Part shown: positions 1 to 12,985 of the stretch, piece by piece
Numbering within the stretch: the first letter of the stretch is position 1
Layout of the letters: each line of letters starts with the position of its first letter
DNA from: Chrysomallon squamiferum
Taxonomy: Eukaryota > Mollusca > Gastropoda > Neomphalida > Peltospiridae
Assembly: GCA_012295275.1 (NCBI GenBank)
Contig: CM022673.1
Span: 8,380,311 to 8,444,310 of the forward strand
Direction of reading: 5' to 3'
Length of the DNA: 64,000 nt
Translations under genes and position numbers: made by a program
The notes under the pieces: model-generated
Seen by the model: the letters and a program-made list of their open reading frames with translations, nothing else
Told to the model about the DNA's origin: nothing
Databases searched by the model: none

Positions 1-205
1 TAGCAACGCGTTCAGAAGCTGCCATACTAACACTTGAAAGCAGTTTTAATGTCAAGCAGATTATTCAACCTTCTCTCGTTAGCTAAGTTCAACAAAACTG
101 TTACTATAAATTATTAAATTTTTTTGTTGTTGTTGTTGTTGAAAAATGCTGGAATCCAGATGATAGGCGCGTAAAACCTAAATTAATGACCGTACGTTCT
201 AAAAA

Positions 206-460
206 TTGATTAGATACGTCATAAAAAGTATTGGCTGCAATGAACTGTATTTGACGTCGGTAAGTTTCCCATGCAGAGTCATAGTCGGATATTTGTTAAT
301 ATTTATTTATTTATTACCAAGGTGTAAATGTATATATATATATATATTGATTAGATACGTCATAAAAAGTATTGGCTGCATTGAACTGTATTTGACGTCA
401 TACTCGGATATTTGTTAATATTTATTTATTTATTACCAAGGTGTATATATATATATATAT
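206..460. repeat. Tandem duplication, period 141 bp, two units
   Basis: Unit 1 (206-346) and unit 2 (347-460) share the block beginning ATTGATTAGATACGTCATAA and the block ending ATTTATTACCAAGGTGTA. Unit 2 lacks about 21 bp present in unit 1 between two GTC triplets. Each unit ends in a short (TA)n run. Confidence 0.85.
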
Positions 461-900
461 TTGTCTGCATATTTATTTATTTATTATTGTTTTTGCAGTT
501 TCACAGAAGACGGAGCGCATTTGTAGATTTTTGCGTCTATTCTCATACAGTTTTCTATTTTGCATTTATCGATGATATCGCCTAACTGAAAAAACCTTGG
601 ATATTATCAAATATAGTATCTGTTGTTTATTAATTTTGTTTGTTTATTAATTTTATGTATCATTTATTTATTTATTTATTATTTGTTTATTTATTTTGAA
701 TTTATTTATTTTGTTATAATTAAGTTCTTCATAATTTCACTTTTCAGTTCTTCCTCACTTCGTTGAGTTACTTATTCATTTGATTCTATGTTTGTTTTAT
801 AATAAAATAAAACAGTTAAATAAAGAATAAATTAAGGGGAAAAAAATAAACTTAAGAAGTGTAATAGATAGATAAGATACAACAATAATAACAATAAAAT

Positions 901-957
901 ATTATTAATATATCAAAAAAAAAAAAAAAAATCAAAACAAACAACATCAACAACAAA

Positions 958-1007
<50 letters not shown>

Positions 1008-1032
1008 CAACAACAACAACAACAACAACGAC
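901..1032. repeat. Poly-A, (AAT)n and (AAC)n compound tract
   Basis: An A-run (about 916-931) is followed by (AAT)n at about 960-1003 and (AAC)n to about 1028. The series resembles a decayed retroelement tail, but no body was recognised before it. Confidence 0.8.
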
Positions 1033-1384
1033 AGGGAATTTACTCAAAATAATTGTTCAACATTCTTGAAGTTTGCAGTCCAAAGTCTAAACAAACCGAT
1101 AACAAAATATATGTGTCATTCATTCTTTTCAGTGGTACAGCATATTTATTGGTTGGCACTTACTTTCGCAAACATTTCTTCAAGCACCTCATTATTTTAC
1201 TTAAGTGTTTGCAAGAGTTATGATAATTATTTTGAAACCAATTTCCGCATTCTTCTTCAAAGGAATGTTCTAGGAAAGGCAGCCATTTATTTCTGTGTTA
1301 ACAGGTGTTAAGTTTATCCCATAAATACAGATTCTTTTTTTTTGTTATATATGCAATGAAAAACTTAAGTTAGTTAAACAATAT

Positions 1385-1870
1385 TTGTATACAAAGATTA
1401 CGCATCGAATTACATATTATTGTTATATCACATCAGAATTATTGAATCTTATCGCATCAGTTTGTACCCTGTACATCATTGTGTTAAATTACGCCAAAGT
1501 TATAGCACTGCGTCGATCATTAGCGCTTCGTATTTTATATTGTTTTATGGATTTAAGTCATAATAATCGTATTACATTGTATATTGTTTGCATGGTATCA
1601 CATCCTTGCGTATCGTATTCTATATTTTTGTACGATAGCATATCATAATTATCGTACTCTCTCTCGATTCTTGGCATACAGTAATTTTAAGTTAGTGCTT
1701 TTAACCCAACTTTACCATTTATCAATGGTATATTTTAATATGGCATGTCCAAATTATCACGTTATTTACATAGTATCATATAGCATTTATTTTACTTCAT
1801 GACATCACATTATCTCAAATGATATCATGCTTGATATATATATATATATCTCTGACATCGCATCAAAATT
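1385..1870. repeat. Degenerate region rich in TATCACAT / TATCGTAT motifs
   Basis: Variants of TATCACAT, TATCGCAT, TATCATAT and CGTATT recur at irregular spacing through this AT-rich stretch. It may be an old, eroded tandem array; no fixed period could be established by eye. Confidence 0.3.
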
Positions 1871-1925
1871 CATTGTATTTTTTGTGCGAATGTGCTAATT
1901 ACCGCATAATAATATGCAAGCAAAA

Positions 1926-1926
1926 A

Positions 1927-1962
<36 letters not shown>

Positions 1963-2059
1963 TAATTTAAAAAAAAAATGAAGGTGAAAAAATTAAAAAG
2001 GAAAAGAAAAGAAAGCAAAGCAAGACTCAGACAAAAACAAAATAAAACAGGCATAATTG

Positions 2060-2101
<42 letters not shown>

Positions 2102-2145
2102 ATGTCTGAGACCACGATTTCAAAAAAAAAAAAAAAAAGAAAGAA
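1926..2145. repeat. (AAT)n followed by long poly-A runs
   Basis: (AAT)n spans about 1929-1964, with uninterrupted A-runs of about 37 nt (2061-2097) and about 17 nt (2122-2138). Low-complexity sequence only. Confidence 0.8.
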
Positions 2146-3132
2146 AAATGTTCTGACGTAATAGCCTACGTCAAAGCACTGTTGGATTTTGACGAGGAGC
2201 GGATACTGTTGGATTATACCTCTCAAGTGGAAGAATGATCCCAGTGAAAAGTATCGTATGTGTATATGTTATACGATATTTTAAGACTGCCATTGCTTTG
2301 TAAACACAATATCTCCTATCACCAGCACGGCCCAAAATGGCGCAATCGGGCACGCAAACTATGCCAGCTATGTTAAGTATTATAGGTCTGTTACCAGGCG
2401 GAAAACTGAATACCATCTTGTTCGTTTTATAGGACATGTGCATTATAAGGTTATGCACGTCTACAGAGACAAATATAAAGAAACAACAAGCACTGAACTC
2501 TGACATATACCTAGAGACAAACAAACTGTTTTGAATATTAACAACTTTTTTTTTTTTTTAATATATATGTAAACACACATATATATTACTGACTACTTAC
2601 ATATTTACTTACTTATTACTTACTTTATTTTACTCACTTATATATTATTTTTCTTCTCTCCTTTAAGCAGGATTTGTTATGATTATTATACTTTGAAAAA
2701 AGAAAATTACGTTATTAAATCTAAAAATGAATGAATTGTCATAGTTATGTTTGTTTAAATTATAAAAGAATTCGGCTGAATGGTTTTATAAAACAGAAAG
2801 AGATATTTTATCTCAGTGATTACATCATCTGTCTAATCGCCGATAGGAATAATGTCTTCAAAGCGCCTTTTGAACCATTTTCCGTTCCAACCATTCATGT
2901 TTATCTTAGGTCGTGGTATGAGCTTTTCGGCCTTTGGGAAGATACGTACAAAAGACCGCTCGTTTTTTCTGACCACAAAAAACTTGTTAATGTATTGCTA
3001 ATGTTATATACAATTTAGAAGAGATTAATCATGCAGCAGTATTCGAAAATGCCGCTCATCAGCCATTTACTTAGTTTAGAGACATGATGTACTTTTTTTT
3101 TTAGTCTTCACGATATTAATATCGACACGAAC

Positions 3133-3160
3133 GCACACACACACACACACACACACACAC
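3133..3160. repeat. (CA)n microsatellite
   Basis: A run of alternating CA, about 14 copies, leads into variant GCATGCATACGTACATA sequence. Smaller CA tracts occur at about 4114-4141. Confidence 0.85.
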
Positions 3161-5669
3161 GCATGCATACGTACATATACTTACTTACACACATGCTTTC
3201 TCACAAACACATTATGCCAAATGCTGGCATTCACAAATGATTTAAATTCTTTGCTCTCTGTAACTCATCTTTGCTAATAATGAAGTATATGACAATGAAA
3301 TGAGGCTTACATTGTCTTTTTTTTTTATCATGATGTCTTTTCGTATTAGCAAAAGTTGATAATTAAAAAGTAATCCAATTTTCTCTCAGAAATGTATAAA
3401 ACATATTTAACTGTTTGTATGACCAACAGTACGGTTTAAATAGCAATTAGTTAATATTTACGGGTGATAACTACTGCCATATGTGCCTGTTCAGAAAAAC
3501 TGATTATTTCCCTTGCGGCATTCGCCTCTTACATCAGTTGGGACAGATTATTCCATTTTGTATTATGTATACAGAATGCAAAAAAAAAAAAAAAAATTAT
3601 ATAAATATAAAAATAAACGCTATCACAATGAAGTGAAACATGAGAATGGACTACAAATCAGCAAAAGATAAAGAGATCCTGGAAGGGAATTATCTGGTTA
3701 GAACATCCACAGTTGGAGATTATCTGCTTTCGAGAGGAAATATTAGGTGTCTGAAAAGTTTCTCTGGAACCTGGATCTGAATCGTAACCCTAACATCGAA
3801 ACAACATGTTGAGGTGAAGGATAAACTGAACAGTTTAGACCGGTGTTTTCCGAAAAGAATGAGTGCACACACTGTTATTAATGGTAACGTGAAGACTGAT
3901 GTATTAGCGAAAACTACTCTGTTAGTTACCAACGTATTTGTGTTACTTGTTAAACATTGCATCATCCTGTTTTAAGTACAAATAAGACTATTAAGTTAAT
4001 GTAACTTTATGGATTGTAAATTAGATCCTACAGTAAATGCAAAAGGTTTAAATATATAAAATGTCAAATGCCAAATGCAAAGAGAATCTTTTAAAATGGT
4101 GGTTGCTGATTTCACACACACACACAAACACACACACACACGTATATCAATATTACATCATTTGCATATTATTCTTATTATTGTTGTTGTTGTTGTTGTT
4201 GTAGTTATCTGCATAAAGAATATTTTACAGAAACTGGGGTGTTATTTGTATTTAATAAATATAATTAAAAAGCCAAGCTATTATATTTTAATCACAAAAA
4301 CTCGCATGCTGAATGGAATGGTCAATAAATCTTTTTAAACTGCCCCTCTTTATAAAGACTCCAGGTACATAAACCTGATATGAAACGGTCCCTTGTTCAA
4401 TACTACGTCTGTGTTTGCCACGTTCCTCGTAAACATCCGCCAAATATCGTCATAAATATGACGTTAGTCACTGAAGATACGTCACAGCCGATAGCCAAAT
4501 TGTTACTGGACAAATGTCACAGCGACCGAGGAGGTAGCAGACACTTTTGTTTTTAATGTATATTATTATAACATTCATAAACATTTCGTTTGAAATAAAG
4601 TAATGTTTCGAAAGATATATTCCGTGTAAGACTTTGACCTATTTTCGACTATCGATATTGTCGATGAAACTTGTTAGGCAGAACAAGAATTTTCCATAAA
4701 ATATAACACTTGTATAAACACTTAAAATATTACGTTTTCGATTGAGTGATGTTGATATATGTATATACAAAATGCACAGAACTGGAGGTTTCACAGGATG
4801 TGTGCCTCAATATTCATTATCGGGGCCTATCATCTGTTAATAATCAGTATAATGTCATTCATTTAATATTCAAAGATACATCTGTCCTAATGATCGTATC
4901 TCCAGTTTCCAAAATCCTGAACCAGCACTTGTGATTTTATTACATATGAAATTCAAAATGCACTGAAATATGTATGATATCAAGGCGACTTATATTTTAT
5001 GTTTTTACAATAATAAAAGTAAATACAATAACTGTAATGCTGTGTTGAAAGTTATGCTTATTCGATTTTATACATTTTCAGGACCATTTTTATAATTCTT
5101 AAAAAATTGTGTAATTAGAAAAACAAAATTATAAAGAAATGCAGTATCTACTAATGAAAAATAGTTATATATGCATACATGTGTCTGTTTTTGTGTGTCT
5201 GTGTGTGTATATGTGTGAATAAATCTACATAAAAACGTAAATAACCGTGCAGAGGATATTATGAAACATATTCTCTGTGTGTGAGTGCTCGCAGTTGTGT
5301 TCATGATAAGAATCTGTGTGTGTGTGAATTAACGCAGTCTGGAGATCAATGGATGAAGAAACATACAAGATACACAACCGTGAAGAAAATAAAATGAATA
5401 TGAAAAGGATAGATGTGTATAGCCTACATGTTTGAGTGCGCGCATATATGCCGCACTGGTTTCAACAAACTTAACCATAACAAATTCCGTACGTGTGTCC
5501 TTATAGCTCGACATCACACTGTGAGGCTGTGAATTAAAAAAATGTCATCTGAGATTTTCCTGTCGAGTTTAATGTAAACAAAACTGGATACATTTTCATT
5601 CATAATTTCGTGTGACGGCCACTGGTGTGTTTTTGTTGTGTGTTTCTTCTTTTTTAAAGTGATAGCCGA

Positions 5670-5805
5670 ATTGTTGTTTTTTTTTTTTTTTTTTTTTTTT
5701 TTTTGAAGACTGTCTATATTTATTTGTCAGTGTGAAGCACCAGTCACCCTACATATGTTTTTTTTTTTTTTTTTTTTTTATTTTTTTTTTTTTTTTTTTT
5801 TTTTG
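5670..5805. repeat. Two long poly-T tracts
   Basis: T-runs at about 5677-5704 and 5758-5804, the second interrupted once by A, flank a short unique stretch. Paired homopolymers like these are typical of decayed retroposon tails on the minus strand. Confidence 0.8.
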
Positions 5806-5973
5806 TTTAAACTAACCCTCTAATGATTGTACTAAGGCTGTCCCGTATTCTTGGACATTCAGTTTTGACTCTTTGAATTATTGTATTATTGTGCTACATT
5901 ACAAAATATTTATTCTCTCACTATCCATTCTTCCTTTCTCTCCCAGAACTCTCCTCCCTTCCTCTTCTTCCTT

Positions 5974-5974
<1 letters not shown>

Positions 5975-6053
<79 letters not shown>
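5975..6053. repeat. (CT)n microsatellite
   Basis: About 39 nearly perfect CT dinucleotides, preceded by CT-rich imperfect sequence. Open frames across it are artefacts of the repeat. Confidence 0.95.
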
Positions 6054-6057
<4 letters not shown>

Positions 6058-6540
6058 CCCCATTTACATGCATTTGCCCTTTGTCTGGAGGTTTAACTGA
6101 TTTAAAATAAGTTTCTCATTTTAAGACAAACAACATTAAAATGCGGAATAAAAGCACAGTTCTTCTAAAACACTGTGTAAGCACCAGTATTTGCATAAAA
6201 GTATATAGGGCACTGTTCGACATTATTTCAATTTCGCTTCAAAACCATTCTCTCATCTAGGCTATTTCTGAAGTTTTATGATTCCACTCTGCTCCTATCC
6301 CAGATTTCATCTAGCTGTATTTCTATAATGATCGGGAACAATTGGCCATTGGCCTAGAATGGACGGACGGAGATTTTGCCGTGTAGGAAACAAGATTGAT
6401 GACACGGTGGTCGGATAATTTGCTTGTCATGATAAGGATAAAAGGATTAAAACTAATCCTGGTTAATGAGCCGATAACCTTAAAAAAAAAAAGCGCCTTC
6501 TTGATATCCATGTGTTGGAGAGGACGTGATCTTTCACGTT

Positions 6541-6547
6541 ATTGTTA

Positions 6548-6614
<67 letters not shown>
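6541..6614. repeat. (TTA)n microsatellite
   Basis: About 24 TTA/TTG triplets. Further short ATT, TTG and TTC triplet tracts lie at about 6801-6892. Confidence 0.95.
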
Positions 6615-8674
6615 GAAATTTACTATTAATACATTTTTTTTTTTTTTTTTTAATTTCTATGTTATGACTTCTTTGTCACGAAGCAGAAACTAAAGAACGT
6701 TTCGTGTTTTTATGATATACAGGGTTTATTTTTTTAACCTAAAAGATGACAGTCTTTGTTTAAGAACGAATAGCATGAGATATAGTAACCAGTGTCAAGC
6801 ATTATTATTATTATTATTATTATTTTGTTGTTGTTGTTGTTGATAATGCTTTTTTGTTGTTGTTGTTGTTGTTGTTCTTCTTCTTCTTCTTTTCAACATT
6901 ATCACCATCACCATGTATTATCATTATTGATGTTTTTGTTATTTTCTTCGAAATCGTCATTTTATCATTAGTTTTGATTAATTAGTAAATTCCTATTACA
7001 GATTTGAATAACTATCATGGCTCCTTTTAAATATCAAGCTACGATCAGACCACCTCAGTTTTCAGAAACTTTTTATTAAAAATTTAACTCACCAGTAGAT
7101 CCATGCTGGCATCATCGGTATAATGATTAATGTCTTGTCATAGTTCGCTGTTGTTAAATACGTCTTCTATGGAAACATAACAGTTGAATTTGTGTGGTCT
7201 ATATCAGTGTGTTATTTAGAGGTGTAAGCCATTTTTGCTTCTTTTTTTAAAAATACTAATACTTTTTTTTTATGATCCATCAATTGACTGTAAGCCAAGT
7301 TCCCGCAGAGATTGAATAAAAAAAAACCCTGTATACACCCAAATTATTGTTTTGTTTGTTATTATGAACATAACAATAACATAACCCTGGTATTAGACCC
7401 TAGAAGAAACCATTTAAGATTTTTTTTTACAAGACGTCATTCCCGTATACAAAATGTAAGAAAGAATTCAGACAAGACAATTTTACAATGATTTACTCAG
7501 TTTCTATACGAAATAAAGTGCGAAAAGGGCAGAATGGTTCATCCTAAACGAAGAAAAATATTATTATGCTATCAAACTTTGTTGTTAGAAAAGATTGGTC
7601 GCCTATAACGTGACGAATGAATTAAATAATACTGCAGTTGTTTAGAGCAATGAACAAAGAAAGCACATCTAAATAAAGATAATAATTTTTTTAAATAACA
7701 AAGCAACACTATAACAAGACTAGTACTACTAATACTAATACTACTACTACTACTGATACTGATACTGATGCCCCAAAAAGCTGATGATATTAAAAAAATA
7801 ATTTAAAAAGAAACAGTCTGTTCAAGGGGCGTAAAACGCCTAACAAATGTACGTCCTTGGCCCATACACCTCTGTTAAAAGAACAAAGTGTGTAAAGAAC
7901 GATTGATGTCATTTTTTTTCTTTCTTTTTTTAATAAGCAGTCTATTTCATTCTTCTTCTTCTTCTTCTTTCTTTTTTTTTTATCGTTAACATCTTTGTAT
8001 GTGTTTCGCTCTCTTTTTGTTTGACACAAGCGACGGGTAAATTGTGCACCGTGCTTTGTCGTCTGCACATCGTAGTGAAAAGCGCCACAAGGGACTGAAA
8101 TAACGAATAATAGCCGTTACGATAACCTCCCTCAGATCACTGCCGACCTTTCTTCGGGTTAATGACCTTCAGGCAGCTGTTGTGTTAATCTTGTTTTGTT
8201 AGAAGCCTAAGCCATTATCAGATAAAAAAGAAAATTTCTTTCTTAAAACCAGTTTCAGATGTGCCATGAACGTTAGAACAAGAAATCGATACATCTGTTG
8301 GAAGACATCGTAAATAGGCCACACGAAACAAAGTGTAATTTTTTTTTTTTTTTTTTTTTTTTTTGTCATTGTTCCCTAGTGCCTTACTTTGTGTTTGTTC
8401 CAGAATGAATAACTAACCAATTTCATTTCGCGGACGTATGTCTAAATTAACATAAATTCAAAATAATATTGTGTTTTTATTATAGAATTTTGTAATATTA
8501 TTAAAAAAAAAAAAAATAAAAATAGAATTGATACAGAACTCATAACAAGTATAACAAGTAGTTTGCATAATAACAGTTTGATCTTCTAGGACTAATATAT
8601 TATAACAGTTTAATCCTTAAAATAGATTTTAAAATGTTTAATATATATATTTTTAAAATCTGCTCCATAAAATG

Positions 8675-8679
<5 letters not shown>

Positions 8680-8710
<31 letters not shown>

Positions 8711-8990
8711 TGATAATGATGATGATGACGATGATAATGATAATAATAATAATAATGGCGGAACATTTTATCGAATTTAAGCTACTACACCACAGCTACC
8801 ACTACTACTACTATTACTACTGCTGCTGCTACTATTACAACCACTACTACTATACTACATTTTTTTTTATAACTACTTCAGTGACTACTATCTCTACTGC
8901 CATTATTATAATGATAACAACTACTACTGCAATAAGTAATACTACAACTAAAACTTCTACTACTAGTATTTCTACTGCTTCTGTTAACAT
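8680..8990. repeat. (AAT)n/(GAT)n and degenerate (ACT)n tracts
   Basis: (AAT)n at about 8680-8707 passes into GAT/GAC triplets, and then a degenerate ACT/ACC/GCT triplet region extends to about 8990. The open frame over it, rich in Met, Tyr and Thr, is a by-product of triplet periodicity. Confidence 0.85.
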
Positions 8991-10447
8991 TGCTACAAAT
9001 AATGATAATAAAAGACAAATATGTTTACACGTATAACAATTAATTAATAAAATATCTTCATGTTTTTTATCGACACCAGTAAAACTTGTTCAGAGGCAGT
9101 AGCACTGACTGTAATAACCAAGCTGTTTTAATTTACAATTAAAATAACATTTTAAAATTTTAACGTCATTCATCATAACTCAAAAGTCAAAGGACATCAA
9201 AATAAAAATATTCACGTAGGCATCTTACAAATAGAAAATAAATACGTTGTTACATCATAATAAAGTTCGTGTTTTTGCATCTGTTTATATATTGCATCAA
9301 CTTATATAAATAAATATATGTATATAAAAGGAGGGGGTGAAAAAGTAAAAAGATAATAAGAATGAGTGAGAAAGAAAGGAATTAAAAGCATTTAAAAAAA
9401 CACAAACAAAAACGAAACCTCAGAAAAATAGCATAAAGAATAAAATAAAAAAAAGAAGGAAGAAAGAAAGAAAGAAAAAAAAAAAAAAAAAAAGAAAGAA
9501 AGAAAAGAAAAGAAAGAAAGAAGGAAGGAAAGAAAAAACAACAACAAAAAAACAGAAGATAAAAAAGGTCAATTGTGAAAGGATATTGACCTACATGTGT
9601 TAAGAAGTAAAGCTGTTTCATTATCTGACGTAAGCAGTGTTTAGAATTGCCTCGGACCATGACAAAACTGTTCTGTGTGTTTTGTACGGGTCGAAAGCCA
9701 CGGCCCATAACTTTGTACCTCGGAGCAGTCTGTTGAAATCCAACCATCCATTCATCAGTTAATCCTTTAAGAACGCTCCCCGGGTGGAACTCCTGACTAA
9801 TTGTCGGGGATTCCTTCACTTTGTGATACTCCCAGGCCATATACGTTTTTTTTTTTTTTTTTTTTATAGTTTGTTTGTGTTTATGTCTCTGTGTGTTTTT
9901 GTGTATATATATGTATATGTTTATGTGTTAGGGCGCATGCGTGTGTGTATACATAGCAGAAATACAAAGTATTTCTATGTTGAAGAGAGAAAGAATTTTA
10001 TCCAAAAGAAATATACGTTTTATTATTTTATTTTTAAATCGTTTTTATATATGAGAGATGAAAGCAACTGCAGCTACTTCGTGAGAACGTACATTGACCA
10101 ACAGCAAGAGATGAAGTGATACTGATTTTTTTTTTTTTTTTCTCTTCTGAATAGGCTCCAGACGTAAACGTGTTAAAAATAATGCTTATTAATATTTTCA
10201 CCTTGTGGGAGAAAAAAAAAAAAAAAAAAAAAAAATTGTAATGTTAAACATTTCTTTTATATGCAGATGGAGTCTACGTGACGTTGTGGTGTGTGCCCCT
10301 ACGTACTAATCGGAAAGAAAATGTATTCTAATCACGTATGTAAAAGTACTGCTATTTGTATTTTGAAAAATAATGTCAGTGAGGATGTTTCGCAATCGTA
10401 GGTTTATGTTTCTTTTGATTCCCAAGGCAAGTTATAGCGATTTAATA

Positions 10448-10494
10448 GGAGTGGTAGTAGTAGTAGTGGTGGTGGTGGTGGTGGTGGTGGTGGT

Positions 10495-10533
<39 letters not shown>
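10448..10533. repeat. (GTA)n / (GGT)n compound microsatellite
   Basis: GTA triplets flank a GGT block (about 10,468-10,495). Related GTA/ACT triplet tracts occur at 32.7, 33.0, 34.4 and 55.7 kb. Confidence 0.9.
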
Positions 10534-10630
10534 TAGACATAGTAGTAATAATAAACAAATTCACTTTCTACTTAAGTATATTTCTAAACGTCTTCAGTAT
10601 ACATAAATAATGTATTATAATTACAAAAAC

Positions 10631-10731
10631 TACGTCATGAATATTATTACGTCATAAACATCATTATGTCATAACAATAATATGGCATTCAAATGTTTAC
10701 GTCATTAAAACGTATACGTCACAACATGAAA
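10631..10731 (+). repeat. 17-bp tandem repeat, six units, each with a CRE-like half-site
   Basis: Units start at about 10631, 10648, 10665, 10681, 10698 and 10715 and follow the consensus TACGTCATNAANATNAT. Four units keep TACGTCA exactly, the third has TATGTCA and the fourth is eroded to TATGGCA. TACGTCA resembles a CREB/ATF half-site; binding is inference. Confidence 0.8.
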
Positions 10732-10959
10732 CAAAATCTTTTAAATGTTTTTTAGAATAACTAAGACAATTGATTTTATTACTTTATGTTCGAAAAGCAA
10801 CAACATTGTCTCTATTTTTTTTTTAAAACAACATGAAAAATACAATATTAGCTGTACTTTGATAATTTCGAATGAATGTTCCGTTTGATTCATTTTCACT
10901 CACATATTACTATTGCATTACCATAATGAAATAGAGTTTACCCTGCATTATAGATCATA

Positions 10960-11130
10960 ACGTGTGTATTATGTATATATGCATGCATGTGTGTATGTGT
11001 CTGTATGTGTGTGTGTGTTTATTTATGCACATGTTTATATGAATGCATGCATTTATGTCTGTCTGTCTGTATATGTGTGTATATTTATGAGTGTATACGA
11101 AGGTGCATATGCATGTATGCATATACTGTA
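10960..11130. repeat. Degenerate (TATG)n / (TG)n region
   Basis: Imperfect TATG, TGTG and TGCA units produce overlapping Cys/Val/Tyr-rich open frames with no coding character. Confidence 0.85.
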
Positions 11131-12446
11131 TTTAATAATAATTTATTAATCAGTGAATCAGTGAAAAATAACTTAAACACATGATATCAATACTATTACA
11201 TTAAGAGTAATAATTTTTTTTTTTTTTTTTACGTGTTACTTACAGAACAATCATTATCACAATAATACAGCGCTTTTTTATTTTTATTTTTATTTTTTTT
11301 TTATTATAATAGCCCGGTGTTTTCCATATCAATTGTGACAATTTCCTGAATAATTTAATAACTCATTTTTAAATCACCCATTCGTCCGTTTCTCCGTCGA
11401 CTCAAACTTGTGTCCGTCCATTCACTGTAACTCCGCCATCCTCACCCATCTGTTATCTATTCGTCAGTTCATCCACCCTTCCATTTATCCCTTCAACCGT
11501 TCACAAATCTCTCCATACATAGTTCCATCTGTTCATCAGTCGATCCATGTAATTTTACATATATTAATCTATCGAATATCTAAATGGAAATTTGAAACGT
11601 AATCGAGACAGCTATAACCACACAGTGTATCGAGTTACAAAACAAACAATAATAATATTATTACATTTTTTTTGCATTAAATAGTCCAGATCAGTAACAT
11701 AGAAAACGAATTTAATTTTCAATGTTTCTGTGTGTGGACGCGATTTTCTTGTTTCCTTTAAATTTGTGAAATTTAAGTATATTATAGAGATATGTGGCCA
11801 TAAATAAATAATTTTTTTTTTTTTTTTTTTTTGTTTGTTTTTTTTTTTGTAATATTCTACGCTGTAACTAATAACAACGAAAAAATCAGTTTGATATATT
11901 TCTATAAAGATCTCAGGGAGGCTGGCTCTGCCTTCCAATTCCCATTCATTTCAACAGAAAACATTATATAGTTAATAACATTTTCCTTATATACATTACT
12001 ATGTATAAATTACTGGGTGTTTTTATTTTTTAATGATTAAAGTTGTGAAATATAAGGAATTTCTGCTGACCATTGCTATCAACCTGAAACTAATGCACAG
12101 CATTAAAAACGGTAAAAATATTATGCCACTTTATTTTCAGTGTCTTTAAAAGTATGAATTTTTTTTTTAATGTAAAATTTATTATTATTATTATTATTAT
12201 TATTCGTTTTTTTTTTTTTATTAATATTTTTTTTTTTAGGTCCTTGTTGTTTTAACAACTGCTATTTTTGATGGTATACGATTATGGCTGTCATAATATC
12301 GTAGCAGATGCTTTTTAATTACGAAAGTCCCATCTCCTAAAAAAGTAACTAAATATCATATCCTTCAGTTTTTATTATTATTTTATTTTTTTGCTTATAA
12401 TCAGAGTTATCGTTCTTAGTGCCATGTTCTAGATAAATGAAAATGC

Positions 12447-12452
12447 CATTAC
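12447..12452 (-). other. Putative 5' splice site after the gene B prodomain
   Basis: GTAATG follows AGGCGAGG on the minus strand. The G-GTAA core fits a U1 site moderately well. Used as a donor, it leaves phase 2 (GG|N, a glycine codon) directly after the cleavage site; unused, the in-frame TAA ends the protein. The call rests on position and core match only. Confidence 0.45.
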
Positions 12453-12906
12453 CCTCGCCTGATTTTTTTCAGCCTCGTATTTATCACAAGAAAAGGCAGT
12501 CTCTTCCTTCCCTTCTTTCGTGTCTTTAGTTGCCTCAAAGGCGATTTTATAGAGTTCACAGTCTTCTTATGTCGCGGCAGGACCACTTTGATCCGCCTTC
12601 CGCATCTTTTGCAGGCGATTCGCAGTTTGAGTTTACCCTGTGGCGGAACGAGCAGTCGCTGAATCAAGCTGATGGGCAGACTGAGCTTCTGCCATCGCGT
12701 CTTTTTCACTCTAGTCCTGAGATAGGTCAGCAGAGTCTGTCCCTTGTCCGTCACCTGAAACACTTTGAGAACGACTCTCTTCCCGCGTTTTCGTATGCCT
12801 CTCTTCTTGATCAGTAGCCACAGGTGAGCGCTGAGCACTTCCAGGTCGTCGTGGTGGTTTCCCGTGTTGATAACGAACTGAACTAGACCGGGATCCTCTT
12901 CTTTGT
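12453..12906 (-). CDS. Activin/inhibin-beta-like prodomain gene (gene B), coding exon 2, ending at the cleavage site
   Basis: This exon encodes residues 122-272 plus two bases of a following codon. Prodomain marks match gene A residue for residue: LW (150-151), LRTRVKKTRWQKLSLPISL (184-202), CKRC (C220-C223) and LPFLVI (258-263). A basic linker lies between about 224 and 257. The segment ends in TRLKKIRR (265-272), a dibasic processing site, weaker than the RHRR of gene A because P4 is lysine. The next bases, GG|GTAATG, form a plausible phase-2 donor; read through instead, they give Gly and then TAA. A mature cystine-knot exon is therefore expected further down the minus strand, but none was recognised to position 1. 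Alternatives are a prodomain-only product or a truncated pseudogene. The acceptor CATTTTTCAG (12,907-12,916) is good. Family assignment is strong; completeness is unresolved. Confidence 0.8.
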
Positions 12907-12985
12907 CTGAAAAATGTTGTGATAATATTGTAGCGAATGCATTTATGCAAAAAAGATGCACAAGGACAAAATATATAATGTCTTT

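Larger units (their letters stand above)
1..12446. other. Non-coding stretch on the 3' side of gene B
   Basis: No exon could be supported here on either strand. The stretch is AT-rich unique sequence studded with homopolymers and microsatellites, listed separately where substantial. If gene B has a mature-domain exon, this stretch is at least partly its intron 2. I looked on the minus strand for the PxGY...CxxxC finger signature and a terminal CxC-stop and found neither, but a reading by eye is not exhaustive. Confidence 0.5.

Noticed and set aside
2171-2524. A 117-codon minus-strand frame with CC and CxxxC, considered as the missing mature domain of gene B.
   Set aside because: Spacing between the cysteines is wrong, there is no PxGY before CxxxC and no terminal CxC, and it lacks a matching phase-2 acceptor. 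The resemblance is most likely chance.
3700-3965. Minus-strand frame with a CC pair, and a CGC-like TGTGGATGT nearby.
   Set aside because: The CC and the CGC-like codons are in different frames and no other TGF-beta residue matches.
9600-9840. Minus-strand frame starting MAWEYHKVKESP, less AT-rich than its surroundings.
   Set aside because: It runs into a poly-Phe/Leu stretch made by GAAA repeats, has no recognised domain or splice border, and contains a weak B-box-like CTTTCGACCC, so repeat origin is as likely.
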